Assembly (NCBI RefSeq): GCF_013426205.1
Contig: NC_089424.1
Span: forward strand, 620,001-684,000
Length of the DNA stretch: 64,000 nucleotides
Direction: 5' to 3'
DNA from: Metarhizium brunneum
Taxonomy: Eukaryota > Ascomycota > Sordariomycetes > Hypocreales > Clavicipitaceae
In this document: in pieces, positions 11,635 to 22,615 of the stretch
Numbering within the stretch: position 1 is the first letter of the stretch
Layout of the letters: each line of letters starts with the position of its first letter
Notes under the pieces: model-generated
What the model saw: only the letters and a program-made list of their open reading frames with translations
Databases searched by the model: none
What the model was told of the DNA's origin: nothing
Position numbers and translations under genes: made by a program

Positions 11635-12595
11635 GATATACTACTACGATTACCAATGTAGTGGAGGGTCGCGGCATAATAATGGTGTAATCAGTTTCGC
11701 TTCAGGTGCCGCATGTTGGGCTGTCGTTTTCCGTTAGTGAGTAGATTTGACTAGATAGAGAATTTAATACCTGTATATCAAGTACATTTGCTAGTAGTTG
11801 CGTTGGAAATATAAACAAGGCCGTGTCTGCGGCCGGAGCAACAAGACCTTTCAAAAGACAAGGGGAGCCGATAGCAGGGTACTAATAGCCTGTGGTGTAG
11901 GTTGAGCATCAGTAGAGTCGGGGGGAGCTTGCTCTGTCCTCTGATGAGATTGTCCATGTGAAAGAACTCAGCTGCTTGTGTACTATGTAAAGTGGCGAGT
12001 TTATGAGAGGGGGAGCGGTTGCATAAAAGGTGAGCTGTTGCCGGATCCAGGGACTTGGTGTTGACAACCAAGCTGCATCGTACGACTGACCAGATAGTTT
12101 TCTTCTTGGGGGACATCATCTCACCCTGTCAAAAGTTGCTTTGGAGTCTGGTGTTTGATGGAGCAGATTTTAAAGAATGCCGCTCCCAACAATGTCTAGG
12201 ACACAGCCCTGCGAGGCGGACTTATTTCTGATGGTTCATCCCGCCGTGATGTCTCAGAGCGGGTGTCTGAGTGAAGCATCGCATGTTGGGAAGGACGACT
12301 TTGGCGCAATCTGCAATGCTACATCTACAGTGGTGAAACTTTAAATGCGGTCGTCAGTCAAAGCAGATGACAGAATGAATGCACAACATACAAGACATGG
12401 ACAAGTAGAATTAGAATAGCTGCAAAAATGACAGAGGTATCAACTGCACGACTACTGTGCATAATAAACCAACCACCAACCTATTATCCCTGGAACCAAG
12501 TCCCATTCGTCCGTCCACTCCAGGTATCAATTCGAATGTTGTTCATTGTTCAAACCAAAGGCCCATGACCCCTCCTTAGTAAATGAGCGTCTTCT
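11635..12595. other. Intergenic region downstream of the collagen-like gene
   Basis: Nearly 1 kb with short ORFs only and no motif. It serves as the 3' region of both flanking genes, which converge here. Nothing else is seen. Confidence 0.6.
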
Positions 12596-13257
12596 TTAAC
12601 CTGTCTTGGGGGGATACTGCATCTCGTTGTTGGGCTGGTACTGCTGCTGTACACCGGCGCTCAGGAGCTGCTGCTCGCGGTGCTCGGCCTCCTTGTCCTG
12701 CTGGATCAAGCTGCAGCAGTGGCAGCAGCACGAGGTGAGGATGTCCTCGAGGCACGAGCCCTTCAAGTTGTACTTTTCGCGGATGTTCATGCGCTGCATG
12801 GCCATGGGGATCCAGTGAAGACCAAAGCAGCCAGCGCCGCAGAAGAGGAGGCACTGTTTGCCAGACTGTTAGTCGTGTATCGACACGTGTTTCTCACCTG
12901 TTTTGTTGTTCAACGACGTACAGAGGTGTTGATGGGCTCGTATCCATCCAGGTTACCATTCTTGCGGACGCGGTGGTGCGTCTTGCCAAAGGTGACGCAT
13001 GGCAGGCAGTAGGTGATTAAGCATGTGTCAATGGGGTTGAAGCAGTCGAAGAAGCCGGCGGTCCAGGACTGCGCGCTCTCCGGGGACTTGGAGTTGACGA
13101 CTTCTCCAGAGCGGGAGAGGACATGGTTGAAGCGGTTCTTCCAGTCGTCGAGGTCGGCTTGGTCAACAGGTCCGTTGTTGGCAGGTTGGGCGGCAGCCGG
13201 GGCTGGAGTAGGCGCCGGCTGCGTCGTGACGGGGACGTGTTCTTGAGGAGCGGCCAT
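12596..13257 (-). CDS. PLAC8 family cysteine-rich protein
   Basis: The predicted 197-residue protein belongs to the PLAC8 (DUF614) family. An N-terminal Pro/Ala/Gln-rich segment precedes WTAGFFDCF, then TCLITYCLPCVTFGK, the family's Cys-rich core. After one intron come CLLFCGAGCFGLHWIP and SCCCHCCSLIQQ, the second Cys cluster. Plant and fungal relatives sit in membranes and affect cell size, cadmium resistance or calcium handling; the function here is unknown. The exons are 12922-13257 and 12596-12853, with whole-codon sum and an intron of 68 bases. I chose MAAPQEHV at 13257 as start because the frame upstream has no further homology. The end QQYQPNNEMQYPPKTG is Gln/Pro-rich, as often seen in the family. 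Confidence 0.85.
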
Positions 13258-14547
13258 TGTGTATGGGCTGTATGGGGGTATCACAAAGAGACAGTAAACG
13301 ACCGTGAGGAAAAAAAAAGGGTGAAAGAATACTCGTTCTTGTATATGGAGTGGCGTGACCGGCTTTGCGACAACAGGAAACACGCTTTATATAACTACGG
13401 GAGCGGACAACTGTTCAAGGGGGGCCCAAACCCATATCCACAAAGAAAGAGATGACAAGAAGAAAAATTACCACAACCTGAGTTCACAAGAGAGCCGGCT
13501 GATGCAGTCACAGTCACTGTCTGTGAGCCTAATGACAACGCCAGATTCAGCCTCAGCCCAGTCACCAAGATGCAGCCCGCCGCCATCACAAGCATGGGCT
13601 GAGCAAACGCCAAACGCCTCTCCACAAGTGCCGGCGTGCTCTTTGGCCGTTTCGACCCTGCCGTTAGCAATGCCATGTTCTTGTTGAACATGGGCAAAGC
13701 CTCCGCTGGCTGTTGCTGATCCAGGCACCATCGTGGGCGAGGAAACGTGGAACAAGGATTTGATGCCAGTCAGCGCCATCCAAGGCATTCTGGCATCAAT
13801 AATCATTGACCATTGTCCTCTAGCAACCAGGTACCTGCTCAGGTGGGTGGAGTCGCTAATATAACCTCAAGCTTCTTCGCTTTTGTGCAAACTTGGCGTG
13901 GCTGGCCAATAACTCGGCACACGGTGTCTGAGCTGAAGAGGGTCAAAGCCAGCCTGATCGACGCTTTGCTGGCTAGTCCGTCGAGTTATCTGGTACCATG
14001 GCTATGCTAGAAAGGTCCTTTCCCAAACAGAAACACCCGAGACAATGTGAGAAACCCCAGGTATCGCGGCCGCGTGGAACTGGGCACAATGCGCGCGGAG
14101 CAAGTCCACGGCAGGCAAGCGAATAACGAGCACTACATATGTATCAACTCCTGACATCCCAAGCCAGTTGTCAACACGACCGCGTGAGCCAATACAATGC
14201 CGTTGGCGCCCTTCGCCTCGGGGACCCAAGCTCATGACCTATGAGGTGAGAGCATCAACGCCTCCAACGCCTCAAAACAGCCTGGAGCAAGCCTAGGAGC
14301 AACGCCATTGCGAACTCGGGGTTGACATCTGGACATTTTTGGCATATTTTCTAACGCCAGCTCCACATGGTGAAATTTGGTCCCTTCAGCCCTGCGGCGC
14401 AAGGCAAACTCAGTGAGTTATGCTCGCAGACACAACAAAGACGCGAGCCGCAGAATCCGCACATTGGCAAGGGACAAGCACCCACGGCAAATTGAGGGAG
14501 CTGGCAAGCGGCGCGCAACACTGATTGACTCCAACGCCTCTCCTCCC
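13258..14547. other. Intergenic region without a recognised gene
   Basis: This 1.3 kb stretch contains the PLAC8 promoter and the end region of the next minus-strand gene. The 112-codon open frame at 13468-13806 on the minus strand has no motif or clear start context and is not called. Confidence 0.5.
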
Positions 14548-15339
14548 TCACAGAACCACCAAGGGCGTATCCGGGGGCCGTTCCAGTGTCTCATCCGCCT
14601 CGTAAGCCACCCTCTTGTACTTGGCGGGCATCTGCCCCAACGTTGCCGTGGTATTCGCAAGCGCAAACACCAGCGGCGGCGTCCCGTTGACGAGCGTCAT
14701 GAGGCTCGACAGAACCAATGCGTCAAACGCCCTCATCGGCCGCGACAAGTGCGCCGGCGCCGTGACGTCGTCGGCCGGCGGTCCCAAGTCGACAAAGTAC
14801 CACATCCGGCCCGAGGCGTAGTACAAGTTGGCGGGGGACAAGGCGTGCGACATGACGGGCCTGCCATTCTGCGGCGGCGGCACGCGAGCCTTGTCGGCGT
14901 CGACGGGCACGGCGGGAGGCGAGGCGAGGCCCTGGGACCGGGCGAGTGCTTCTCGGTAGGCATTGAATGCGCGGGCGGCGTGGGCGTCTCCCACCGAGGG
15001 CGTGGCCCGTCCGACTTCCCAGAGCGTCCATGTCTCTTGTTTGCCGTCTGCGGGTTGGAGAATGGCCCATGTGTGCCCGACTGGCTCTCCCGAGGGCAGC
15101 GTGTCGTGGCCCAGGGACGGGTCGGCATCGCGGAGACCGAACCAGAGGTCCACCTGGTCGCCCTCGCTCATACACGCCAGCATGGCCTGGTACGTGATGC
15201 CCGCCGTGGGCTGCGGCGCCCTGAGGAGGAATTCGTCGGCGTAGGCTATTGCGGTTGGGCGCTGGAAGGAGATGTGGCCTGCTGCCTTGAACAGCTCCTC
15301 TTTGGCTTCGGCGCCGGGTGTCAAGGCCATGCGATCCAT
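14548..15339 (-). CDS. Hypothetical protein, 263 residues
   Basis: A single open frame of 263 codons that I do not recognise. It is GC-rich with strong third-position G/C and spans the whole GC-rich stretch, which supports real coding. It starts MDRMALTPGAEAKEELF, shows no signal peptide, and has two mildly hydrophobic patches (FDALVLSSLMTLVNG and PPLVFALANTTATL) too weak to call as membrane segments. Local features include DQVDLWFGLRD, GHTWAILQPADG and LYYASGRMWYFVDLGPP, which suggest a soluble alpha/beta fold. A family of ascomycete orphans is possible. Neighbours give no clue to function. The other long frames here on both strands are products of the high GC content. Confidence 0.55.
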   Translation of the reverse strand: MDRMALTPGAEAKEELFKAAGHISFQRPTAIAYADEFLLRAPQPTAGITYQAMLACMSEGDQVDLWFGLRDADPSLGHDTLPSGEPVGHTWAILQPADGKQETWTLWEVGRATPSVGDAHAARAFNAYREALARSQGLASPPAVPVDADKARVPPPQNGRPVMSHALSPANLYYASGRMWYFVDLGPPADDVTAPAHLSRPMRAFDALVLSSLMTLVNGTPPLVFALANTTATLGQMPAKYKRVAYEADETLERPPDTPLVVL

Positions 15340-16083
15340 GATGGAAGGGTATTGTCGTGTACGGAAGCAGCGGTATCGACGATGTTGGGGTCAGGATTGA
15401 GACATTGACGTGACATGTGTAGGGCGTATTGTAGTTGCACACCGTGCTGCCGTCTAACCAACAAGGAGCACTTGAGGCTTTGCGGCGTTCCGCAGCGCCG
15501 GACCCAGTATCTTCCCCATCTCAATCTGCTTTTCATTTTACGAGATTGTCATGTTGAATGCTGTCGCCATGAGCAAGACGACTTGAACTGTCGCTTGTCC
15601 TCGCATGAAGAAGCCGCTGACGGTCGGACGAGCTTGAACTCTGGATGCAGCCTCCATACAACGACCGAAAGTTACCTTCTACGACCGGCAATCAAAGGAC
15701 CTGTCTTTGGTACATCTACGTGAGATGACTATTGGTCGTCTGATTGGGCAGCATCTCGACAACCACGAACATTGGAATACGTTACGGTCGGGGCGGTATG
15801 AACCCCCAACAGAATGTCCGCAATAGCTATTCTAGGATCATGGCTGTTTATAACCAGTAGAGAGTACATTGAATCGTTTGCCGGAAAAGTATTGGTCTAC
15901 TCCTTTGCGAAAAATAAATACCCTTTCAGGCGTCTACGAGAATCTATTGTAGTTGCGTTTGTGCCAACTCAAAGACGTCTTGTTGAAAGAGTCGCACGGA
16001 TTCCAGGATTGGATACTCACTGATGGCGGCTAGAGAGCCGGATGTCTCTGCATTCATCAGCAGCTAGCAAGACAGACGTTTGA
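15340..16083. other. Intergenic region without a recognised gene
   Basis: It holds the promoter of the 263-residue protein and the stretch beyond the kinase relic. The 69-codon frame at 15814-16023 on the plus strand shows no motif. Nothing else is seen. Confidence 0.5.
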
Positions 16084-16630
16084 TCATTTACCGAGCATGT
16101 CCCTTTCCGTCAACCACCGAGAGTTGTTGAGTCTTGGCTTACCGTAAGCCTGCTTGAGGACATGCTCTTTTCCAGTGCTGACATTCCAATAATGAATCAC
16201 GATAACCTCACCTCCGCTTCCGAGCACTCGTACCAGGTAGATTGGCTCGGTACTTGGCGTATGTGCTCCAGTCTGCCGTCTTGTGTCCGCTTGAGATGGG
16301 AAACTCAGGCTACTGAGGAGTGCATCCGTGATGGCAATGCCGGCACTGCCGAGGCAGTATTTTTCGACATCTTCCTCGTAAGGTTGTGGATTGAAACCAT
16401 GGTCCACAACAATAATTTTGAACTGAATTTGTTCGTGTATCTGGACAACAATGCGGCCCTTTTCATCTACGTTTCTGTCCCTGCCGATGATTCACTGATA
16501 TCTTCGTCGCTGCTCAGTCCCAGCATCATCATAAGTGACCTGAGCCCCGTAAAGAGAGTCCAAGTCTTTCACGAGGAGCTGCTGTTGATTGCCGAATGTT
16601 ATGCTGAAGTGTTTCTTGCCGAGACCACCT
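16084..16630 (-). pseudogene. Decayed FHA-domain / protein kinase fragment
   Basis: Reading the minus strand from about 16630 gives GLGKKHFSITFGN, an FHA-domain-like core. The frame then reaches a TGA after RRRYQ and continues in the same frame through a further FHA-like part to VEKYCLGSAG, then a kinase glycine-rich loop YLVRVLGSGGEVIV and a candidate ATP lysine in EHVLKQ. The frame ends at 16084, soon after this N-lobe, with no catalytic loop, DFG or C-lobe. Two TGA codons also lie just before the FHA core. So a Ser/Thr kinase with an N-terminal FHA domain appears to have been truncated and broken by stops. The family call rests on short motifs and is moderately uncertain. Confidence 0.4.
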
Positions 16631-18402
16631 ATATCAGGCGGTCATCACGGCCATACTGAAGTGTTTGAGCTTCCTGATGCAGCGGTAGAGCTAGAGACAA
16701 GGGGTTCGAGATGGTCTTTGTAGTATAAAATGGAATCCCTTTAGTGGAATGGGGGTATATTCGAGCAATAAGATCCGGATCATCTATCTTGTCTATGGTG
16801 AAGAATGAAGAGTGCCGACGTGGAATGAGGGAAGAGGCTTATGCTATTGCTCAAGGGGCCGGAAGGTGCCTGCCAGTCGACTTTATGTATCATCTTCAGG
16901 CGGGAAGACAACTTGTCCTACACCAGACGTCTACCAAACATTGACTGATGTTTGTCAGCTCTCGCCCAGTCGTGTCCGCGAGGCTGCAGTCCCTTATCTC
17001 GGCGGGAGGTAAGGTGGTAACCATGCAATATCCGCCACGAGTTGCAGTCGGGGTTCCGGACACGCCTCGAGAAGCAAACAAAATAATTATTGCATCAATG
17101 CCTGTTGACGCAGCCACATAAGCAAGCCATTAGTCAAGATCACAGAGCCTCAACAAGGCGTCAAGGGGTCGCTCATCGCCGCCAGCACGCCCTCCGGTGT
17201 TTGCTTCCTCCTGCTTTCTGGTTTCCCTGTTCCCTTGGTTCCCAGTTTTCTTTGGTTCTAAGTTTGCCTGGTTCGCGATTCCCTTGGTTCTCGTTCTCAT
17301 TGTTTCCTCAGTCTCCCCTTTCTTATCTCCTTTCATATCCTCCTACTCCTTGGTCCCCCTCAAATGTCACTAGACACAGGCTTCCGTGCCCCTATGGTTG
17401 GTGACTATATACCTTACGATTTATATTATTCCCTATTATAGATCAGGGTCCCATATTACACATAAACTCGCCGGTGTCCCCCACAAGCACATGACTAACA
17501 AGCAATGAAATCACATTTCTTACTCGTACAGGTACCTGGGCACGAGACGCCAGCCACCCTTTTGCATTGCCGCCAAGTTGACATATATGGTTCGCCTTCA
17601 ATACCGGCTGCTGTTGACCTTCGGTCTTAAATGACGCCCAACTTTGTGAGGGTATGGAGCAAAGCCGGCAGCGCGGTGGCTCATATGCGCTTCTGGTGAC
17701 TAATGACTTTGGTCCACGGTCACAAGAAGAGCGAGATAGCCTTGCCTAAAGACCCAAGTGTGTTGTTCTATTGCCATGCCATTATTTTTATTTACTCATT
17801 TCGTTTTAGGGCCATACAGGCAAACTCACATCCGCTTAACGCCGACAAGCTAGACGCGCTCTTGCAACAGGTCTCTAACAGAGACGGTGATGATGATTCC
17901 TCATGCCCAAGCTGAAGGCGAAGAAGCGAATCAAGAGTAACCGGACCGATCCCAGATGCACGAGAGTCATATGTGCATCACGAGACGGAGGATTATGATA
18001 ACCTTGTTAAGGATGGTGGTCGTCCGCTGTATTTAATTGGCATGCTGGAATCCGTTTCCCACGACCCCAAAGCGCACCAGGAGATGCTGCGCCCATTCTA
18101 GAGAATACCCCATCCTGCGACCTGTCGGACCGTGACGGTTACCTCTGACACGCGGTATTCCGAAGCCAACAGCTACGGTGGCGTAACTTTCGCAGGTGGC
18201 GAAAACAATCACGCTCAAGGACGACGAAACACGACTTTGTCCACACTCCCGTGTGGTGTGGGAGGGCGTATCAGGAAGATAGAAGCCTAGCCGGGGGGAG
18301 CGATGCTGCGGAAGCCGAGGAGAAGAAGCTTCTTGAGCGGGCGGCCTCGCCTGCAGATCAAGTTCAAAAGACGGTTGACATGGAGCCGTATCGGAGAGGC
18401 CA
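16631..18402. other. Gene-poor stretch with a pyrimidine-rich degenerate repeat
   Basis: About 1.8 kb with no convincing gene. From about 17216 to 17335 the plus strand is a pyrimidine-rich degenerate repeat built on units like ccctggttcc. It yields a false low-complexity frame on each strand. Confidence 0.5.
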
Positions 18403-18852
18403 ATGCCGGCGGCTCATGTGCCGTCCCGAGCATGGCCGCGAGGGCTGCGGCGAAGCGTGCGGCTTGCGGCCTCGACTGCCGACATTGACAGTTTGGGAAG
18501 CGAATACGCAGCTGTAGAGAAGGTGTTGGGGAAACGAATCCGGAAGCGAGGGCGCGGCCGCACCACCGAGTACCTGGTCCAGTTTAAGGGTTGCTCTGAC
18601 AAGTTGTCCATGTGGAGGGCGGCGCAAAACCTCATCCAAGACGTCGTGACCGAGTTGGAGCGAGTTGCTGCTATACAAGGCAGCGGCGTCATTGTTACAC
18701 AGATGTCACGTCACGGCACGGACCGACCCGTAAACCTGACAATCGACGCACGTCTGGTGTTACCCAACATTGAAGATGGGGCCTTTCTTCCAGGGCGAGA
18801 GGCTCACAGAAACAACCAACTAGCACGGTTGAAGGCCTGTCGTCAGGTGTAG
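18403..18852 (+). CDS. Putative chromodomain protein (possible retroelement remnant)
   Basis: An open frame of 149 codons carries a chromodomain-like segment at about residues 36-85: EYAAVEKVLGKRIRKRG, then EYLVQFKGCSDKLSMW and AAQNLIQ. The usual K-W-K-G-Y is replaced by Q-F-K-G-C, so one aromatic cage position may be altered, but the later Trp is kept. Such domains bind methylated histone tails. They occur in heterochromatin proteins and at the C-terminal end of gypsy-type integrases in fungi. I see no integrase, RNase H or long terminal repeats nearby, so a small stand-alone gene or an isolated remnant are both open. The start ATG at 18403 is the first in frame. Confidence 0.4.
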   Translation: MPAAHVPSRAWPRGLRRSVRLAASTADIDSLGSEYAAVEKVLGKRIRKRGRGRTTEYLVQFKGCSDKLSMWRAAQNLIQDVVTELERVAAIQGSGVIVTQMSRHGTDRPVNLTIDARLVLPNIEDGAFLPGREAHRNNQLARLKACRQV

Positions 18853-19386
18853 TAGTGAACCGCAAAGGCTGTGTGTTGTATGGGCAGTCGGTGCGTACCG
18901 ATTGTAACTAAGGACTCGAGTCTCATGTGGATACATCCATGTCAATGACGTATGGACATCAATTGATGTTTTAGGTTTTGGATGGGCACTTGTACTTGAC
19001 GCTTGACTTGTGCTTGCCTAAAGTAGCTGCATGTGAGTTTCCAACTACCCGTCGTCAACTAAGCAGCTACCCACTTCGTTGCCGACGAGTCAACATTGAA
19101 ACCTCAAGCTGGTATTCATGCATTAAACCTACCGTCGACATGTACCCAGACTGTTGCTTTACGGGTACCCGCGGACACCAGACACGTCAATGCGTTTCAC
19201 CGGGTATCCAAGGGCGCCCACGGGTCCCCCGTATTTACACTGGTGCCAAGCCCGAGTTGATTGACGTCAATTATTGACATGTATTCAATGCTCCAACTTC
19301 CCGGCAACTTCAACATGTGCAGGTTGGCATCGCCGCTTCCTGCGTCTCGTTGACATCTCCATCTTCTGCCTCCACGACAGTCCACC
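18853..19386. other. Intergenic, promoter side of the acetyltransferase gene
   Basis: No gene is recognised in these 534 bases. They contain the upstream region of the GNAT gene. Nothing else is seen. Confidence 0.5.
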
Positions 19387-20182
19387 ATGGCCATTCGCGA
19401 AGCAAAGTACAGCGACCTGCGGGAAATGGCCGAGGCCGCCGCCGCCGCCTTCCAGGACGAAGAGCTCTTTGGCGAGCTGATGCACCCTCGCCGAAAAGAG
19501 TACCCCCAAGACTTTGTCGCCTACTTCGAGAGGCGCTTTCTCCGCCACTGGAACGACCCCAACTGCCACCTCGTCGTGGGACTCGACAAGACGACGGGCA
19601 AGGTGGTTGGCTGCGCGCAATGGGAGAGGCAAGGCGTCCAGCCCGCGTCGTGGATAGGTGAGGACATGACGCACCAACTTGACGTCTCGGATATCCCGCA
19701 CGAGCTGCGTCCCGGTCGCCGATGCGTCATCGGCAGTGGCTTCAATGTTGGCCCGTCTTTGAACTAACCACCGTCTCACAGGCTCATTCATGCAGAGCGC
19801 ATCCAGGGCGTACCTCCAAACCCTAGACTATCTGTGGCCGAATCGGGCGGCCGACCCCGACAAGATCAACATTCTCGACGAGACGTTCCCGCTGTTTGCC
19901 CATCACTGGACCGAGCCCCGACGGCAAAACTGGTACCTCGAGTTCCTGTGCACGCATCCCGGCTACCAGGGCCAGGGCCTGGGCAAGGCGCTCGTCCTTT
20001 GGGGGGTCAACAGGGCCAAGGAGGACAAGATTTGCGCGTCCGTCATCAGCGCCGCCGGCAAGGAGGCCTTTTACGGACGCTATGGCTTCGTGGAAGTCGG
20101 GAGGGCCAATGTCGGTCGCCTCGGCGCTTGTGGGATTCGAGGTGGTGCCATTCTGTTTTGCGAGGGACATTTGTCGACGTGA
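19387..20182 (+). CDS. GNAT family N-acetyltransferase
   Basis: The predicted 223-residue protein is a GCN5-related N-acetyltransferase. It opens with MAIREAKYSDLREMAEAAAAAF, the usual beta1-alpha1 start. It has a central strand KVVGCAQWER and the acetyl-CoA-binding motif A HPGYQGQGLGKAL (Q/R-x-x-G-x-G), with WYLEFLCTHP just before it. The C-terminal FYGRYGFVEVG is the motif B end seen in the family. Its substrate is unknown. One intron of 124 bases (19658-19781) separates exons 19387-19657 and 19782-20182, which sum to whole codons. The ATG at 19387 is preceded by CCACC, a good context. Fungal members of this subgroup are often annotated simply as puromycin N-acetyltransferase-like. Confidence 0.85.
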
Positions 20183-20992
20183 CGTGGCCTTGGACGGACA
20201 AGTGGATATAACTACATGTACCTACCGTTGCTTCATCAAGAGGTTGCGTATTTGCTGTGCTTCCAAACTGTCGACCGAGTCTGCTTGGGCCAAACGTGCT
20301 CGGCCGTCCAGCCAGTTGTCCGGTGACCTTTGGTCCCTCATGACGCTTCATGACCTTCATGTCTGAAAGAAGAAAAAGTATATGTATTCGTTTCTGCCAG
20401 GGACCATGCCCGTGTTGCGCACTCGCAAAGTGGCTCGAGACGGTTTTCCATTTCCTCCTCCCACACCGAGACTGAGTCTTGTCCGGAGACGAGAGTTGAT
20501 ACGCACCGGCAATGCCAGATTTTGCCTCCAATGCGAGCAAGCTCTCCGAGAGTCTGTCCGTCATGGGCAAACTCCACCACTTGCTGCGTGTGCTGGGTTC
20601 TCAAGTCCACCTGTTGAGTCCGATCGAAAGGTGAGCCAAAAGTGACGGCGAGTCAAAGGCAACGGCAAACGGGCATCGCAGACTCGCGTCTCCTGCGGAC
20701 AAAGGACAATGTATTCACCATACCGGGACAATGCCTCCTCAATAGCTGCCTTTACAGCCGTCTCCGCGTTGACATGCAACATTCAATGGTCTCTCTGCTC
20801 GTGGCCTCCAACGATGCTCTCGTGACGAGCACTTGCCACCACCTGCTTCGCCGCTGGCCGTCCCCTTCTCTGCACACACGGGCGCGCGCGGCCCTCGTCA
20901 GTTTCGAGTTGCGCAAGACGAGCCTGTTCCTTCTCATCCCCCGCCGGGCAAAGAGCTCCAAGGCGTCGATGCAGCTCTGCCGCTCGCATGCC
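20183..20992. other. Intergenic region between acetyltransferase and orphan gene
   Basis: Open frames cross this 0.8 kb but lack motifs. The frame of the next gene is open back to 20642, so its true start could lie upstream of the one chosen. Confidence 0.4.
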
Positions 20993-21931
20993 ATGCCCCC
21001 GAACACCGCCTCCAGAGCAGGCAGCTCGGCCAGGTCGACGCAACCCTCGCAAGCGCGCGCCGTCAAGCGCAACCGGGGATCCGAATCCCCCGTCTACCTC
21101 TCGTCCATTGCCGTCGTCACGCCCGAGGAGGCGAGGCAGGCCCGCGAGCGCTTCTTCGACGCCCTCGGCTGCGCCGACCCGCACCCCGGCATGCGAAGAG
21201 CCATCTCGACCGCCGACCAGCTCACCGAAGTCCAGCTCGCCCGCCTCTTCGACATGCTCCACGCCTGCGGCGCCGCGACAGACCACCAGGCCACCCTGTT
21301 GACCACGCGGGCGAGCGTCGACGGCTTCGTCGACGCCGTCTTCAACGACTGGCGGAGCGACAAGGCAGACGACTTGGTGAAGCCCGAGCTGGAGTTTCTG
21401 GTCGAGGCCGAGGTCGTCGCGGGGACGATATGCGGTGCGCTCTTTTCCCGTCGATCCCTGACTTTTTGATTTCCACTGTGCTGACACGGGCACATACATG
21501 TAGTCACTCCCGATTGTCATGGCGATGTAGGTAGTTGCCGAGCGTCCGACACGTGCAACGCCGTGGTTTCTGCCGTCGTGTCGTACAGCTGCAACCCTGC
21601 CATGCTCAAGATGGAATATACCGCCGTTGATCCGTTTTCCGGACAGCCCGAGGCCTTTTGCCCCCTGTGGAGGAAGGATATTCGCTGGGCGGAGGCGGGC
21701 TGGAAGGACGCCCTCCGCCAGACCATCGAGGGCAAGCTCGTGTCCAAGATTCATCGCTACAACAAGCATTTGGCCGTGTGGCATGCACGCAGGTTGATCC
21801 AGGACTGGAGCAAGGGGAGTATTTCTCTGGGGCCACATACGAGTACATTGGGGTTTGTTGGAAGGGAGGCCGTGGCGTGGGTTGTCATGGGTGTGGGAGG
21901 GCAGTCGGTGCCGTCTGGGACGGAGGCATGA
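20993..21931 (+). CDS. Hypothetical protein with a short Cys-rich segment
   Basis: I do not recognise the family. Two exons, about 20993-21434 and 21504-21931, joined over a 69-base intron, give 289 residues. The N-terminal 40 residues are basic and low in complexity. A helical, acidic stretch follows (TPEEARQARERFFDALGC to LVEAEVVAGTIC). After the splice comes a segment with four closely spaced Cys (CVTPDCHGDVGSC and CNAVV), then FCPLWRKDIRWAEAGWKDAL and a basic helix KLVSKIHRYNKHLAVWHARR. The intron is supported because both sides remain open only when joined. A start at 20969 or as far upstream as 20642 is also possible. No signal peptide is seen from the chosen start. Confidence 0.5.
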
Positions 21932-22615
21932 TTCCAAATAGCTCTACTGTTCTCCTGGCTTGCTGTGGGGGGCTGATTTGTTTGCAATTGATTTCGAGTT
22001 GAACCGCAGCCTGCAATGTCTATGGCATGGCTTTTCCCCACGGCGTCTTCCTGCATGCCAAAAGCCGCGGTGACTGCGTCTTGGAGGCCCTGCATCGATT
22101 GCGTATTCGCTGGCTTGATTGCTTGATTGGCTCTGCCTGGAACCTAGCTCGCGTAGTATTGCTCATTGCTTCATTTTTTAACACCAATTGCCTTGCTTGT
22201 CATGGTAGGGCGCGCGTTATCATAAAGACAAGTCGATGTCCTGGCCACGGCGCGCCCGGTTGTGTAAACGAGCCTCGAGGTAACTTGATAGGTAAGGCAT
22301 CAATAGTCATCGCCTCTTTGGGTGTCAAAAGAGACATGGGTAGTGAGGCACTTATTTGGAATCATCAAGACAACTGGTTCCATCACCTAAATAGCCGTAC
22401 AAGTTGATTGATCGAATAGCCGGGAAATACTTCGGGCATTTCGGGAGTTTGCCGTCCAAGTAAACCCCGACCATGGGCCGGGCCGCCGGATGAGCTTACT
22501 CGATCCGTCGACCTCTTTAACCCAATCTGCATCCCTTTTAAGCAGCGCAAGTCTCACGCACATAGCCTTGCTGCCGTATTTCAAATTAATTCACAAGCAG
22601 TATCATCAATCCGCA
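21932..22615. other. Intergenic, upstream of the glutathione transferase gene
   Basis: No gene is recognised in 684 bases. The region includes the promoter of the downstream gene. Confidence 0.5.

Noticed and set aside
13468..13806. Minus-strand frame of 112 codons with several Cys and His
   Set aside because: No recognisable domain, and no continuation into other exons; Cys and His are spread without pattern.
14377..15408. Long plus-strand open frame (343 codons) opposite the 263-residue hypothetical protein
   Set aside because: Arg/Gly-rich antisense product of high GC content with no motif; the minus-strand frame has the more natural composition.
17090..17404. Plus-strand frame rich in Ser, Leu and Pro
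   Set aside because: Produced by the pyrimidine-rich degenerate repeat; no start context or motif.
20783..21937. Long minus-strand open frame (384 codons) opposite the orphan gene
   Set aside because: It is the antisense shadow of the GC-rich plus-strand gene, low in complexity and without a motif; the plus strand has a consistent intron and better composition.
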